Assembly: GCA_003952965.2 (NCBI GenBank)
Contig: CM025856.1
Location: 20,181,351 to 20,245,350, forward strand
DNA: 64,000 nt
Reading direction: 5' to 3'
From: Morella rubra
Lineage: Eukaryota; Streptophyta; Magnoliopsida; Fagales; Myricaceae
Shown here: one piece after another, positions 1-13,739 of the stretch
Layout: each line of letters starts with the position of its first letter
How positions within the stretch are numbered: position 1 is the stretch's first letter
Translations under genes and position numbers: made by a program
The notes under the pieces: model-generated
What the model was told of the DNA's origin: nothing
Databases searched by the model: none
The model's input: only the letters and a program-made list of their open reading frames with translations

Positions 1-126
1 ATTCAATATATCTCAAAAACACCTACAATAAAAAATTGACCAATTAACTTGTATAATGGTGTTCAAGTATGCTTAGAGATATTTTAGAATAAAGAAACCT
101 TGATGCTTTTAAAATATATCATTATC

Positions 127-2468
127 TTAAAAGAGATTTTCAATGTAAAATCTAAAAGTCTTAAACGAGTTTGAAAACTTTGTTATCATCAAAATCAAAG
201 TGGATTGTTTGTAAAAACATCCTTGGGCTAATAGTACTGGTCCAACAAGCATTGCTTCGCGCGGTAAGTGGACCGCCAAATGCATCATCACTGTAAAAAA
301 AGTGGTGGAAAAATCATTTCCAACTTCCATAAAATTATCCGGATATCTTCTGACATCCTTGCAATACATAAATCTTCAACGTACGAGAATACAACTCTCG
401 AAAAAGCAACGTAATCGGCACACATGTCTTCCTTCAACAACCCTCGGATCATCACTGGAAGAACCCTCTGCAAGAACACATGACAATCATGACTTTTCAT
501 TCCAGAAACCTTCAACTCATCTAGATTCACACAACATGAAATCTCAGCTGCATAACCATCGGGAAACCTCACATCTTTTAACCACTCACAGGCCCTCCTT
601 CGCTCTTCCTGAATTAAAGTATACACCGCTTGAGGCATCAATTCAACCCGACCTCATGCACCAAGTGCAAGTCTTTTTTGACCCCCATTTCAGCTAAATC
701 TCTACGTGCACCCGCTGAATCTCTGGTCTTGAACTCGATATTCATCACCGTCCCATCACGTTGTCACATATGTTCTTCTCGATGTGCATCACGTCCAAGT
801 TATGCCGTAACCCTAATGTACTCCAATACGGCAGTTGGAAAAATATGCTCTTCTTCGTCCAATTCAAATGTTCGACGATTGTTTCTTCTTTCCCCTATTC
901 TTCCTTGATGCTTTACCAAAGATAGTCTCCCCAACATGCGTCAATTGTTCCAATATGTCCTCACCAGTTAACTCCCAGGCGGAAGTCTATGTTCTTCTTT
1001 CCCATCGAACGTATCCACATCATATCTCCATGCATGCCCCGGTGTCAAATATCTCTTATGACCCATATAACACATTCTTCTCCCGTGCTTCAACCACTTA
1101 TAGTCAATGTCTAAATTACACGTTGGACATGTCAACTTCCCTTTGGTACTCCATCCAGATAAATTGGCATATGCTGGAAAATCATTTATGGTCCACATCA
1201 AAGCTGCATGCATCTTAAATGTCGTCCCATCTGAAGCGTCATGTGTCTCAACTCCATCTTCCCATAGTTGTTTCAACTCTTCCACTAAGGGTCGAAGATA
1301 TACATCTATATCATTTCCCGGTGACTTTTGACCCGGAATCAGAAGAGTCATTAGTGAAAATGGGACCTTCATACACCTCCATGGGGGTAAATTATATGGA
1401 AACACAACGACTGGCCAAATACTGTACGCATTGCTCATGTTTCCAAACGGATTAAACCCGTCAGAAGCAAGACCAAGGCGGACATTGCGAGCATCTTGAG
1501 CAAACCAATCATGGTCCTTATCAAAATTCTTCCAAACCAATGAATCTGCAGGATGCCTCAAACTCTCCCCATCATCGACCTGTTTTTCCTTATGCCATCT
1601 CATGTCAATTGCTACATCTTTTGTGGTAAACAAACGTTTAAGTCTAGGGATTAAAGGGAAATGATGCAACACTTTTCTGGGAATTTGATTGCGCAAATCA
1701 TTTTCGAATTTCCACCGGGACACCCCACATACCGGACATCTGTCTAACTCACTATTTTCCTTCCAAAACAACACACAATCATTCTGACATGCATGGATTT
1801 TATCATAACTAAACCCAAGATCCTTTCGCAATTGTTTCGCCTCGTAATACGATCCCGGTAACGTCTCCCCCTCTGGCAATGCCTCCTTAATCAATTGTAA
1901 TACCATATCAAATGCCTTAACCGACAACTTATTCTCCGACTTCACATGCAACAACCGAACCGTAAATGACAACTTACTAAACTTGGTACATCCAGGATAC
2001 AATTCATGTTCTGCCTCTTCCATAATTTATTAAGTGGTGTCGAAGCCTTCGGTCCCCAAGTGGGGGTTTCCTTAATATTAGGGTTCTCCGTTTCAACCCT
2101 TGCCGCCCCACCATCTAATCCGGCACGAACATCGGTTAACATTTCCTCCATTCTATCAGAGTTATCTCCCTCTAAATCATCATCACTATATGGTAAGCTC
2201 ACACCGGACTCTTGACTCAACTTTGAAGTAAGTTGAATACCCTCCCCGTGAAACACCCATGACTTATAGCTCACATCAAACCCATTAATGTATATATGAT
2301 CTTCCATTTTATCCAATACTTGAAACACTACATTTCTGCACTTCCGACACGGACATCTGATTGACCCCGAGAGTCTACACAACAAGCAGCCATACCGACA
2401 AACCCACGGACCCCCTCCGCATACTTTTCACCAAACCGATTTTTCTCGTAAACCCAACTTTTATCCAT
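127..2468 (-). pseudogene. TNP2-type CACTA transposase (Transposase_21 with DUF4218 tail), frameshifted
   Basis: In En/Spm elements TNP2/TNPD binds the termini and cuts the element out. The likely start is the ATG ending at 2468, which opens an N-terminal transposase-associated domain (MDKSWVYEKNRFGEKYAEGV). The frame then changes near 2385, where the zinc-ligand-rich SIRCPCRKCRN appears. A second shift near 2025 leads into the catalytic Transposase_21 segment (2023-968), with YPGC, CPVCGVSRW, DGFNPFG and CPTC motifs typical of the family. A third shift occurs near 985, and the 900-700 stretch has stops. The DUF4218 part (641-288, SGMKSHDCHVFLQR) is intact but is again out of frame with its continuation near 340-290 (MMHLAVHLPREA). 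At least four disruptions make this a dead gene, unless some breaks are assembly errors. The family call is secure. Confidence 0.88.
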
Positions 2469-4726
2469 TGCCACCAATCTAAAAAAATACACGAATTAAG
2501 TAATTCATAAACACCCAATCATTGTAACTTGACTTTAAGCCCAGCTGATAGGTCCTATCCCATTCAAGATTGTGCATTCGGAGTTGAACATCAGTTCAAC
2601 TTGTGTCCATCCATACCTGAAAAAATTCGGCAGCATCTCCCCCCAGTCCCCAAGTACACGCACCAACAAAGGTCGTCAAACGTCATCAACGATAGTTGTA
2701 TGACGTCATACAATGCTAGTAGTATACCCAGAAGACAAAAGGTAGATGATACCGAATTTCCTCTAAGACTGGACAGGACACAAGTACCAAACTCGTCCAA
2801 CCATGAATACACAATCTCAAACTGTCCATATTGTGGACAATTCAAGGGTTATTACGCGATAAACGCATATTTATCGCGTCTTAACCCTTGAACGGGTCTA
2901 AGGGTACACACATTATATCCCAAAAATAAACTCAAACATAACAAGTAAAAAACACTCCAATATTCATCCTCCATGCTTCTCAAACTCCATAATTTATTTC
3001 CAGAACTCAAGCACTTCAATAATCAAACATTCAATATAAAGCTCAAATATTATACATGTATCACTATTAAAAAAAACACTCCTATAATCATCCTCCAGTC
3101 TTCTCAAACTTCATGATTCATTTCCAGAACTCAAGCACTTCAATAATTAAACATGAGAATAGAATAAATGCTACACAAGGTCAATAACTTGCAATCTGCC
3201 CTAACCCGCGATCGATCGATACTATAGACGATCGATCGGCTTTTAAGACCGATCGATCGTCATTATACAGATGATCGATCGTTGAACATCTAACACACGA
3301 TCAATCGTCTGAATCTGGTGGTCGATCGTGACTAACCCAAATCGACAAAACAGCTTGTCAGGCCTCCCACACACTCAAATCCACGCCCAAAATACTCATA
3401 AATCATCCTCATGCAATACTAATTCTAATATACATATTAAAAATACTTTAATAAGCTCTAATCATCACAAATCCAATTCACAATACCCACAAATAGACAA
3501 ATGAAAAAAACACCAAATAACCAACGAAATCATTCCTAAATCGTAGTGTAGGTTGATTCAATTACCTTTTGCACGAAATGTAGACCAAAATGAACCAAAT
3601 CCACACCAAAATCTCACAAATGTCGCCCAAATTTTTAAATATTCACCCAGTTAAAAAACCAATGAATTTGAGCTTGGGCTTAACCGTAAGCACTTCTAAA
3701 CACTCTCACAACTAAAAGGACGATATTTTGACAAAATTGAAGGGAAAAATAGCTCCTTGCTGCGAGTCTCTAACCTTTTTCCCGCCCAGATTTTATTGAT
3801 CGATCGGTAATACCGATCAATCGTTGACGAGAATAAAAACGACGTCGTATGAAGCCCAAAATTAACGATCCATTGGTACCAAAATATTAAACGACACTGT
3901 TATGTACCGATCGATCGCCAATAAGCGATCGATCGGTTAACCTAATTATTAAAAAAGTTTTTAGCCTAACAAATGACTTAATTATTAAAATTAATTTACT
4001 TATAATATCATATTAATGCATACCTCATACTGATGAATTATAATCATGTGTTAAATAAGCGTTATGTCACTAGTTTCTAACATCTTAATACCTTACTCAT
4101 ACTAACACAAACAAAATGCATCTATGTTGCAACATGTATAACTTATACATGCTTTCTTAAAAATTAATGATATGTACTTGATATGTTTTTTTGTAATCTA
4201 AATACATCCTAACATACTTTGTTAATATATATTTTATGTTTCTAATCATTTAAACTCACATTATTTAAAAAAATGAGGGTTAGATGAAAAACTAATGTAG
4301 CGATCGATCGGTGTATATACCGATCGATCGGTTAGTGCACCCAAACGACAACGGATAACACCGATGGATCGGTGTGCATTTAGGATCGATCGGTGTATTT
4401 AGTTGCAAAATAGAAAAATAAAAAACGATTTCTTGTTAAATTATTTATATTAGTTATTTGATAAACCACTTATTTCGTTATTTTTGCCGACCAAAGGGTA
4501 TATTGGTCATTTTACTTATATAAGTGTCGATAAAGAAATACAAATAGAAAAACACGTAAATGTAATCAAAGTTTCTTCTGCATATCCACAGATAAACAGA
4601 AAATGTCTCAAATACGTAAATAAAAAAACCAAATCCAAATAAACACAAATGTCTCAAACAGATAAATAAAACCATAAATCAAAATGTATGTCCCAAATAG
4701 ATATAAAAAAATAACATCAAAACTCA
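2469..4726. repeat. Non-coding CACTA interior with clustered CGATCGATCG motifs
   Basis: No gene is recognised here. The AT-rich DNA carries three clusters of a palindromic motif with core CGATCGATCG, often as ACCGATCGATCGGT: about six copies at 3204-3330, four at 3795-3940 and four at 4298-4404. Many are in pairs separated by roughly 8-20 bp. Copies vary at one or two positions (CGATCAATCG, CGATGGATCG), as expected for an ageing array. Two near-identical about 60 bp blocks around 2960-3030 and 3075-3150 (tcctcca, ttctcaaactcc, agaactcaagcacttcaata) form a short direct repeat. The arrays resemble the subterminal binding-site arrays of CACTA elements, though here they also lie inside the element. 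Confidence 0.7.
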
Positions 4727-5979
4727 TCAACGTCGAACAGCATCACGGAAAGTGGCCACGTCATCAGGAATATCTCCGGGAATCCTCTGTGGATCTGCCT
4801 CCATCTTGAAATCATCCAGAGTCTTTTTAATTTCTTCCAGCTGCTCGTTGACGTCCGCCATATGAGCCACGACCGACTTGTTGCGCAGCATTGTCACAGT
4901 GCACTCCCCATCGAAGGCGGTCCGGAGCTCCTTCAGCTGCTCCTCTATTGACTGCATCTGCCTCTCAACAGGCTGTAGAGTGGCCTTCATAGTCGTGCTG
5001 ACACGGCTGTCGAAGTCCGCAAATAGCTGGGCCACCCATGGAGGAGGCACTGCAGGTGCTCCCATCTCCATAGGTGCCTCTGACGCTGATGTCGAAGGCC
5101 GTGATGCCTCCTCTACGGCCGCTGCTGCTCTACGAGCGAACCGTCGAGTCAATGCCCCCTCCTGGCCCCGGCTCCTGGACAGAGTGAACTTGTTCAGCGC
5201 ATTCTTAACCTCCTTACGTGTATCCAAGGCAGCGATCACGACTCCCCGAGAAATGAGGAACTGAGTCAGAAACACGCCGTATGGGAGGCTATATTCCTTA
5301 ATTCCCAAGCCTCATCCATAATCACTCGAACATGTACAGGAAAAATCTATCCGTCTGCTGACCCAGTAAGAGCATGCACTGAGCTCTCGTGAACGGACAC
5401 TCGGTGGAATGAGTTCTGCCATCGACGTTCGGCGTCCAGATAAGGTGCAAAATCCGCCAAAACTCACTGAACTCACTCTGCTTAATTATGCTGCCCACCA
5501 CTGCAGAGGTCTTCCCAGTCATCAGCGTCCACAAATCCTGCTCTGATGTCCTCTGTTCATCATCAGGGGTACCGCCGGGAAACAGGGGCTCTCGGGCCGG
5601 GGGCAGTTTAAGAAATCGGCAATGACGTCTGCCGAGAATAAGAACTGCACGCCTCGCACCTCTAGCTGCACCTCAGGTGCTCTATCTACCGAGACGAGTG
5701 CACAGAAGAAATCTTGCACAACTGTGTCCACACAAAACCCTTCAGTCCACGAGAGCTGATGAAGAAATCCTTGGTACTCGAAGAGCTGGTAGAGGGAGTG
5801 CTCCTCGTACAATAACTGGTCAAAATCAGAGAGCGTCACAGGACGCTCTTTGGCACTGGCCGCCCCCTCAGGTACTCCATTCGCCTCTCCAAGGTCATCA
5901 TTGGATCAGCGACTTCTTGCTCTTGGGACGACGATCCCGTCCCGGTTCTCGTTGTGCGTGCACGCTTAACTCCTGACAT
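4727..5979 (-). pseudogene. Putative plant transposon protein (Transposase_32-like) inside the CACTA element, frameshifted
   Basis: Reading the minus strand, an ATG ending at 5979 opens MSGVKRARTTRTGTGSSSQE. After a frame change near 5850 comes a domain (5839-5522) with DFFCALVSVD, VRGVQFLFSADVIADFLN and other features like the putative plant transposon protein family (Transposase_32 in Pfam). It continues in a second frame (5534-5322) and ends in a third (5308-4727). The last piece starts with SLPYGVFLTQFL and has a C-terminal, heptad-like coiled-coil stretch (about residues 100-165 of that segment, QMQSIEEQLKELRTAFDGE). The function of this family is unknown; it is common in plant repeats. 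It is flanked on both sides by CGATCGATCG arrays. Introns could explain some breaks, but no clean splice pairs are obvious, so a decayed gene is more likely. Confidence 0.6.
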
Positions 5980-6094
5980 TTTATGTATACTGCAAAAGTT
6001 GTATATAAATATGTGTTAATAAGCAATCACAATAACGTATTACTTTAAAAAAAAAAAGTAATCACAATCACGTAATTATTAATGAAGTTGAAAC

Positions 6095-7135
6095 AAACAT
6101 ACCGATCGATCACTAAATGTGCCGATCGATCGTTTCTAAATTTTACAATCGATCACTAAATATACCGATCGATCACTAAATGGCGATCGATCAATCCATT
6201 TGACCGATCGAACGCTATCGGTTAAAAGACGCGTTTCAGTGCACAGACGATCGATCGTCCATGCAACCAAACGCACAGTATCACTAAGGATCGATCGCGC
6301 TTTAATCAAAACGGTACGCTTCACATTGTAGCTTACCGATCGATCGCTTAGGTGTAAGCGATCGATCGATACTAATAACGATCGATCGTCTATATAAACG
6401 ATCGATCGCTCATGAATTGAAACGCACAGTTTCGAGGAGACAATCGATCGCTCACTAAAGCATCGATCGCTCCGTACCAAATTCAGCGATCGATCGGTGA
6501 ATTTAACCGATCGATCATTGACCTAGCACTTACACACTGATCGATCGCCAATGGAGGCGATCATCGTTACGGGAACAAATACACACAGCGTTCCAAAACC
6601 AAAACAGGCCCAAAATCACCCAAAATTGATCCCAAATACTCCTAAACTCTTAAAACATGCATCAACAATAAAATAAATATATTTTACGGTCCTAAATGGA
6701 TGATATAGCAAATTAGAAAACGTAAACTAAAAATTCGCTAGTGAACAACCGCTTAATATTGCTTAAAAAACAATATAAGTACGTACCTTTGACGTAGAAG
6801 ACAATGAAGGATGATTCCACGCCTTTGAAAGACAATGCAGCACGAAATGGCTCCTTGCACTTTGAGAGGATTTGAGAGATTTCGTGGAGAGATAACCGGT
6901 GAAAATGACTTCGGCGGTTTCATATAATCGTTTGTGACGATCGATCGGTAGTTACTAACCGATCGATCGCTATGTTCTAACACGTGGCGTCTTCCCATTC
7001 GTTAACGGCGATTCGAAAAAAGTGACGGTTACGCTTACCGATCGATCGTCATATATTGACGATCGATCGTCCTTTCGTATTTGCAGACGGTTACGATAAC
7101 GATCGATCGGTACTATTACCGATCATCGGTGGGTG
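6095..7135. repeat. Dense CGATCGATCG motif array near the CACTA 5' end
   Basis: About eighteen copies of the CGATCGATCG motif or one-mismatch versions lie between 6095 and 6570, and six more between 6935 and 7135. Many form pairs about 10-20 bp apart, for example around 6331/6357, 6377/6397, 6936/6956 and 7036/7057. The intervening 6571-6934 is ordinary AT-rich DNA with no gene recognised. In En/Spm, repeated short sites near the ends bind TNPA; this array is the likely equivalent, inferred from position and repetition only. Confidence 0.75.
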
Positions 7136-7357
7136 ACGAAACTTTCTGTCACCAAAAGATTAACTTTTAGTGACAACAATTTTATTTCGTCACAAATAAA
7201 ACCTTTAGTGATGAAATTGGTGACGAAAAGTAATTTCGTCACGAAAAAACCTTTTTGGTGACGAAAATAGCATTTTGTCACTAAAAATTGACTTTTAGTG
7301 ACGAAATTCAATTCATCACCGAAAATTTCGTCACTAAAAGTCAATTTTCTAGTAGTG
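7135..7357 (-). repeat. CACTA 5' terminus with GTGACGAAA subterminal repeats
   Basis: The last 220 bp are made of alternating direct and inverted copies of a unit with core TTTCGTCAC / GTGACGAAA, interleaved with TTTTAGTGAC / GTCACTAAAAG, ending at TTTTCTAGTAGTG (7357). On the minus strand this is CACTACTAGAAAATTGAC, the classic plant CACTA end. The repeats could fold into several hairpins. Confidence 0.88.
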
Positions 7358-7553
7358 ATAGTACAAAGCATATCGACCTTTTTATTCTTCTTACCTTATT
7401 ATCCATAGTGCTCGAGTTTGACTGGCTTCTTCAAGCAGATCCTGGATGCCAATTATGGCATCTGTTTCCATATATGCATCTTCCTATATATTATATAGTA
7501 CCCATACAAACTAGTTTATGTTATTATTGGATTTTAGAATCTGGGCATGTGTT

Positions 7554-9060
7554 ATGGTACAACCTGGAAATGGGTTCTTCAAAGGCAAATCTTTCATGTC
7601 GCTGATTTTGGTACTTATTAGTCACACCTTTGCGCAACCAAGCTTCGTTTACCATGTCTGTTCCTACAAGAACGGTAATTATACCAGTGAGAGTACCTAT
7701 AAGGCGAACCTCAACTACGTCCTCTCCTCTATGATCTCCTCGTTCAGCTCCTATCAAGACAACGGGTTTTACACTTTCTCATGGCCGATACCCTGACAAT
7801 GTATATGCTATTGGATTTTGTAGAGGAGATCTGAAGCCAGATGTTTGTAGGAGTTGCCTGAATGACTCTAGAGTTGCTCTCATGCAGCTTTGTCCTAACC
7901 AGAAGGAGGCAATAGGATGGTATGACGAGTGCTCGTTACGCTTCTCAGACCGCTCCATCTTGTGCATCGAGGAACGTATGCCTAACTTTTTACGCAGAAC
8001 GTAAGGAACGTACCTGACATAGATGGGTACAACGAGGCGGTTAAGAAGCTGTTAGATAACATGATAAGTGAAGTTGCATCAGGTGGTTATCGCAAGCTTG
8101 CGACGACATCAATAGTCTCCCCAGACTTGAGCACGATATATGCGATTTCGCAGTGCACTCCGGATATGTCTGAACAAAGCAGCCGTGATTGTCTAGGATT
8201 TATTTCTGCACTGATTCCACAGTTTTGTCGTGGGCATGCAGGTGGGAAAGCATACACTGCCAGTTGTAATTTTAGGTATGAGATCTACCGTTTCTTTGAT
8301 CTTACAGCTGCTGCTCCCGCGTCACCGCATTTGTGGAAAGGAAAGATTATCCTCATATACATACCAGGCCAATTTGCATACTCTCCCAGTTGTAATTTTT
8401 GGGTATGAGACCTACCGTTTCTTTGATCTTACAGCCTCTGCTGCCCCGTCACCACATTTGTGGAAAGGTATGTAAGATTATCGTCATATACCAGGCCAAT
8501 TTCATGAAAACAGAAACATTTTTCTTGCGCTTAGGATATATGTAGTGTCCATCTTACAAGCTACCTTGGGAAAGGATACGGTGTGTTCTAAGACATAGAA
8601 GGAGCGGACTAGTTGTTATAATTTAAATCAGACTGGTAGGAAAACTTCACAAACGTTATACATGTTCTTTTCAATTCCGGCCGCTTCATAATTTTCTTAT
8701 TCATTCTGGCGTTCCAATTGAATCCACTACCTATTCTTCTTCTTCTTCTTCTTCTTATGTTTTCAGATTTATTTCCTTATCCCACGGTGATAAGTTGTGA
8801 TTAGTGCGACCAAAACACAATTGAACATTTCTTTCCACTCTGAGGACAGCAAAACCTCAATGATTCAGCAGTTGTACAAGAGTTTTACTAACGATAAAAC
8901 GACCAGCTTTCGGTTTTTGAAGGAAAGGAGAGTAATAAGATACGAACTACCATTGTCATTGTTGCTCATGTGACTGGTGTGACACTTGGCATGAGTTTCT
9001 ACATCCTTTGGCAACTGATCAGGAAGCGAAAGGATCATTTTGAAAGTAAGTTTTACTTGT
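7554..9060 (+). pseudogene. Cysteine-rich receptor-like kinase (CRK) ectodomain and membrane exon, broken
   Basis: The 5' half of a CRK (DUF26/Gnk2 receptor kinase, plasma membrane). ATGs at 7554 or 7596 open a signal peptide (SLILVLISHTFAQ), followed by the first DUF26 domain, whose C-x8-C-x2-C motif (CRGDLKPDVCRSC) is intact. The frame breaks inside this domain near 7780 and again near 7995, each a small indel. The second DUF26 domain (8061-8340) has lost the middle cysteine of C-x8-C-x2-C (CTPDMSEQSSRDC). A separate exon at about 8936-9048 encodes a transmembrane helix with a basic stop-transfer (LIRKRKD). The kinase exons resume at 12184 beyond a probable solo LTR. The upstream sequence is cut off by the CACTA end at 7357. 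Two frameshifts plus a kinase nonsense codon argue for a pseudogene. Confidence 0.85.
8262..8470 (+). repeat. Tandem duplication of the end of the CRK ectodomain exon
   Basis: The stretch encoding SCNFRYEIYRFFDLTA through SPHLWKG, plus the first intron bases, occurs twice in a row (about 8262-8370 and 8383-8480, unit roughly 120 bp). The copies share the ATACCAGGCCAATTT intron block and differ by several substitutions. The second copy no longer belongs to a sensible reading frame of the receptor. Confidence 0.75.
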
Positions 9061-9619
9061 TTTTGGGTGGCTATTCTCCGTTGAAAGGAAGACTTTATTG
9101 TTTCCGTTGGCAAAGAGAGTATTAAATGAATTGCATAGGAATTGTCTTGTTTCTGTTTTTTGGTTGCCGGAAAGAACGACGAGATTGTCACCGTAGCTGT
9201 GGCATGTGCACAAGTCGCCCTTCTTTCTTTGAAGTAAACCTTACTTTGAGATATGGAACATGTAAGGAAAAATTGTCAAAAGTATTGATTAGAATTGGCT
9301 TGAAAACCGGGGTTTCTTCGAAGTTTGACTCTTCTGAAGAAAAAAAAGAAACAAAAAACAAAGTCATACTATTTGGGAAACGCAGAACTTGGAAATGGTT
9401 TGGCAAAGGTGTATATCTGTTTCGATGGTGGTGTTTGATTGCTGAATTGTAGGCACGTCAAAATTTCAAGCCGATTAAAAAAAATTACAAAATAATCTAT
9501 TTCTTCCTATCAAATAATTCTTTTTCATTATAATATTCACTTAAAATCATGATTTATGCGCCAGTTTTCCCCAATCAAACACCACTATATCTTTCCAAGT
9601 TTGAAAACCCACCGGAAAG
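9061..9619. other. CRK intron DNA, nothing else recognised
   Basis: AT-rich sequence between the membrane exon and the LTR end. It has open stretches but nothing resembling a known protein. It lies in the intron that should join the membrane exon to the first kinase exon. Confidence 0.5.
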
Positions 9620-11944
9620 TGTAATAGCCCGGACCGTCAAGACCTTAAGCGTTGTCTTATAGTAATGGATACCGCTATTAAACTGAAATTACGGCCAGTC
9701 TGAGGATCGTTAAAGCAATAGGATTCTATGAAATAAACATCATCAAGACTCTTTATTCCAATCTTTGTATCACAAAAGAGTATCAATTATGCTTTCTATG
9801 TACGTCTACAAAACATGGCAGAATAACTACTAAAATTCAGTACAATCTACGTACTTTATCTTATTCTCTTCTACTCTTCCTCTTCATGATCCTAGAAAAT
9901 ATAATCAGGATGCTCTCAACGATGATGTCTAGGTTCTCAGTGACCCAGACCCAACTACCAGCTTAGTATCAAGACCTCATGAGTCAAAGTCTAAGTAAAT
10001 TCTCCCAGGTACATTCTGAACATCTGCTAAAAGAATTTAACAAACAACGGTGAGTCCAAATGACTCAGTAAAGCTAGTGGTTAGACAGACAGACAGCAGA
10101 TAGAAGAACAAGATATTGAAGAAAACCTGTCATCAATAAAATCTCAAAACAGAAGAAGAAAGTAAATGAAAAGACTCAATTTTCTCAAAAATGATCTTTT
10201 CCTTTTTCCATTTTCAATTTCAATCACCACTACTCTCACTCCAGAGTGAATCACTTGGCCAGAGTGACGGGTTACAAGTAACCTTCCGTATCTTTGCAAC
10301 AGTACTCCCAGAGTGAGTTATCCTAACAAAGGATCTTTCGCATACGATGGAGAGGCCAGAATGTCACAACAAGTGAACACATCCTCTTGTGCACAGTACT
10401 GTCATGTCTTCACAGTATTGTTAAGTATGCATGTCTCATGTCAACGCCCATACATATCATTCATGATATGCAACACCTTAACCATACTTGAACATCACAA
10501 TATTCCTTTCCAACGTACAAGTTAAGTGTGCATGTCTCATATCAACGCCCATACATCTCATTTATGATATGCAACACCTTAACTCGTTTCCATCATCACA
10601 ACATTATAAAACAGTTCTCAAAGGAAAATGTTGTGAAGGCAAAAACAACACTTTGATTTCTCGATTAAAAACCGACTTAATCACCACATAGAAAATACTA
10701 ATTTTGATATGAAAAGTATTGAAATCAAAAGGAAAGAAATATATTCAAAGCTTTGAAAAATAACTTTTGAAAGAAATTTTGAAAAGAAATGGATCAAAGT
10801 TGAAAAATAACTTGAAAACGAATCGAACTTTGAAAATGATACTTTTTCGAAAGGACGAGCTTGTTCTTCGTCAAGAACACGAAGAACATCAAGAACAATA
10901 GGAAGAATAGAAAAATGCTAATCAACATTAAGAGATTCTAGAATAATAAAGACAAGAGATTCACAATAATCATCTTGAAAACTTGAATCAAAATCAAAGA
11001 TAACCAACTAAAATTTACCTCTAAGCGACTTTGATCTTCACTAATCTTCACTAAGTGATTTCCTCATTCTTGCTTCTACTTCACTTCTCTACTAATCTCA
11101 AGCTTAACCCACAATTTGCTAATGAGATGGTGTGAGTTTAAATGGCCGGCCACCCCCTATTTATAGGCAAGCTTGGTTCATCACATCGCGACACGTTTCT
11201 AGTCTCGTTTGGTGACTCAAAAAGCTACATTCACCTCACGTTGACACCTAGCAACCTACAACAGCTGCAAGGCATGGTAGCTATGGCGAGTCGCCACTGA
11301 AACTCCTACGGTTTGACACCTCGTGCTTCTCTAGGTTTAGCCTTTTTGGTCGTGCTTTCTAGCTTGATTCTTGCTTCTATTGATTTGTCGTGCTTCTTAT
11401 GTGTCATCTCTATCCAAAATTTTATCTTTATCCGTAATTCATCTCTATCCCCAATTCATCTCTATCCACAATTCCAAAAATCGACCTACTAGCTTCCGAA
11501 AAATAAAAAGTCTCCAAAATTGGACCATAAGCTCGTGGATGAACTCCCGGCATATTAGTAGAATAAAAATCATGTGGTTCGGTTTTTGAGACAAAAACGT
11601 CCTACTTGCTTAAAAAATTAAATTGATCCAATACGAGCTCCTCAACATTCTGAACAACAACCTAGTTGCACGCGAACTCCAAATCTCACTTAATCAGGTC
11701 CTAATCAAGGTTTCGAGATAAAACGATCTACTAGCTTAAAAATTTAAATTGATCCAATGCGTACTCCTCAATCTCTTGAACAATAACTCAGTTGCATGTG
11801 TACTCTAATTAATGTTTCGAACTTAGTATCTCAAGTACTAAATACTCTCTCTTAGTCACTACGTATCCCCTAAATGCACTACTAATATCAAACAAGATAT
11901 CATAAACAATATGCATGTGATGTTTAATAACTTGGGATATGATA
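9620..11944 (-). mobile_element. Probable solo LTR (Ty3/gypsy-like), inserted in a CRK intron
   Basis: Read on the minus strand, the block starts at 11944 (TATCATATCCCAAGTTATTA) and ends at 9620 with GGTCCGGGCTATTACA, a typical LTR 3' end. The 5 bp GAAAG precedes it at 9615-9619 and recurs immediately after it at 11945-11949, consistent with a target duplication. A TATAAATAG box on the minus strand at 11157-11165 sits where an LTR promoter would. No retroviral coding sequence is present. The start has TA rather than the usual TG, so this boundary is less secure. The element splits the CRK ectodomain from its kinase. About 1.24 kb of it recurs inverted at 20027-21270. Confidence 0.6.
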
Positions 11945-12183
11945 GAAAGTATGCCGCATAATCATGATTTGAAGTGACAGTCTGCTGTGTGCTTTTCGCA
12001 AACAGTAAACAAAGCTGTTTCACAGCCAGTAAATATATGAAATTTATTACATAAGGTTTGAATTAAAGTATTGGCCAATAATAGGCAGTCTCTGTGATCT
12101 GACAATACTGAGATCGTTGCTGTATTACTCATTTAATGCAAGAACACCATTTTATCTTAAATGCAGTACTAACTTGTTCCGCC

Positions 12184-13735
<1,552 letters not shown>

Positions 13736-13739
13736 GTTG

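Larger units (their letters stand above)
1..7357 (-). mobile_element. CACTA (En/Spm) DNA transposon, 5' part, decayed; 3' end outside the window
   Basis: Read on the minus strand, the element begins at 7357 with the CACTA-type terminus CACTACTAGAAAATTGAC. About 220 bp of GTGACGAAA-type subterminal repeats follow, then arrays of CGATCGATCG motifs, a plant-transposon-protein gene (5979-4727) and a TNP2 transposase (2468 to about 127). The opposite terminus and the 3 bp target duplication lie left of position 1, so insertion cannot be verified from both ends. Both coding regions carry frameshifts, so the copy is not autonomous. The terminus, TNP2 and subterminal repeats are seen directly; that they form one element rather than nested insertions is inferred from shared orientation and the motif arrays on both sides of the inner gene. 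The right end abuts the remains of a CRK gene. Confidence 0.82.

Noticed and set aside
9126..9452. 108-codon open frame after the CRK membrane exon
   Set aside because: It lies in an intron, has no resemblance to CRK or any known protein, and overlaps antisense frames of similar length.
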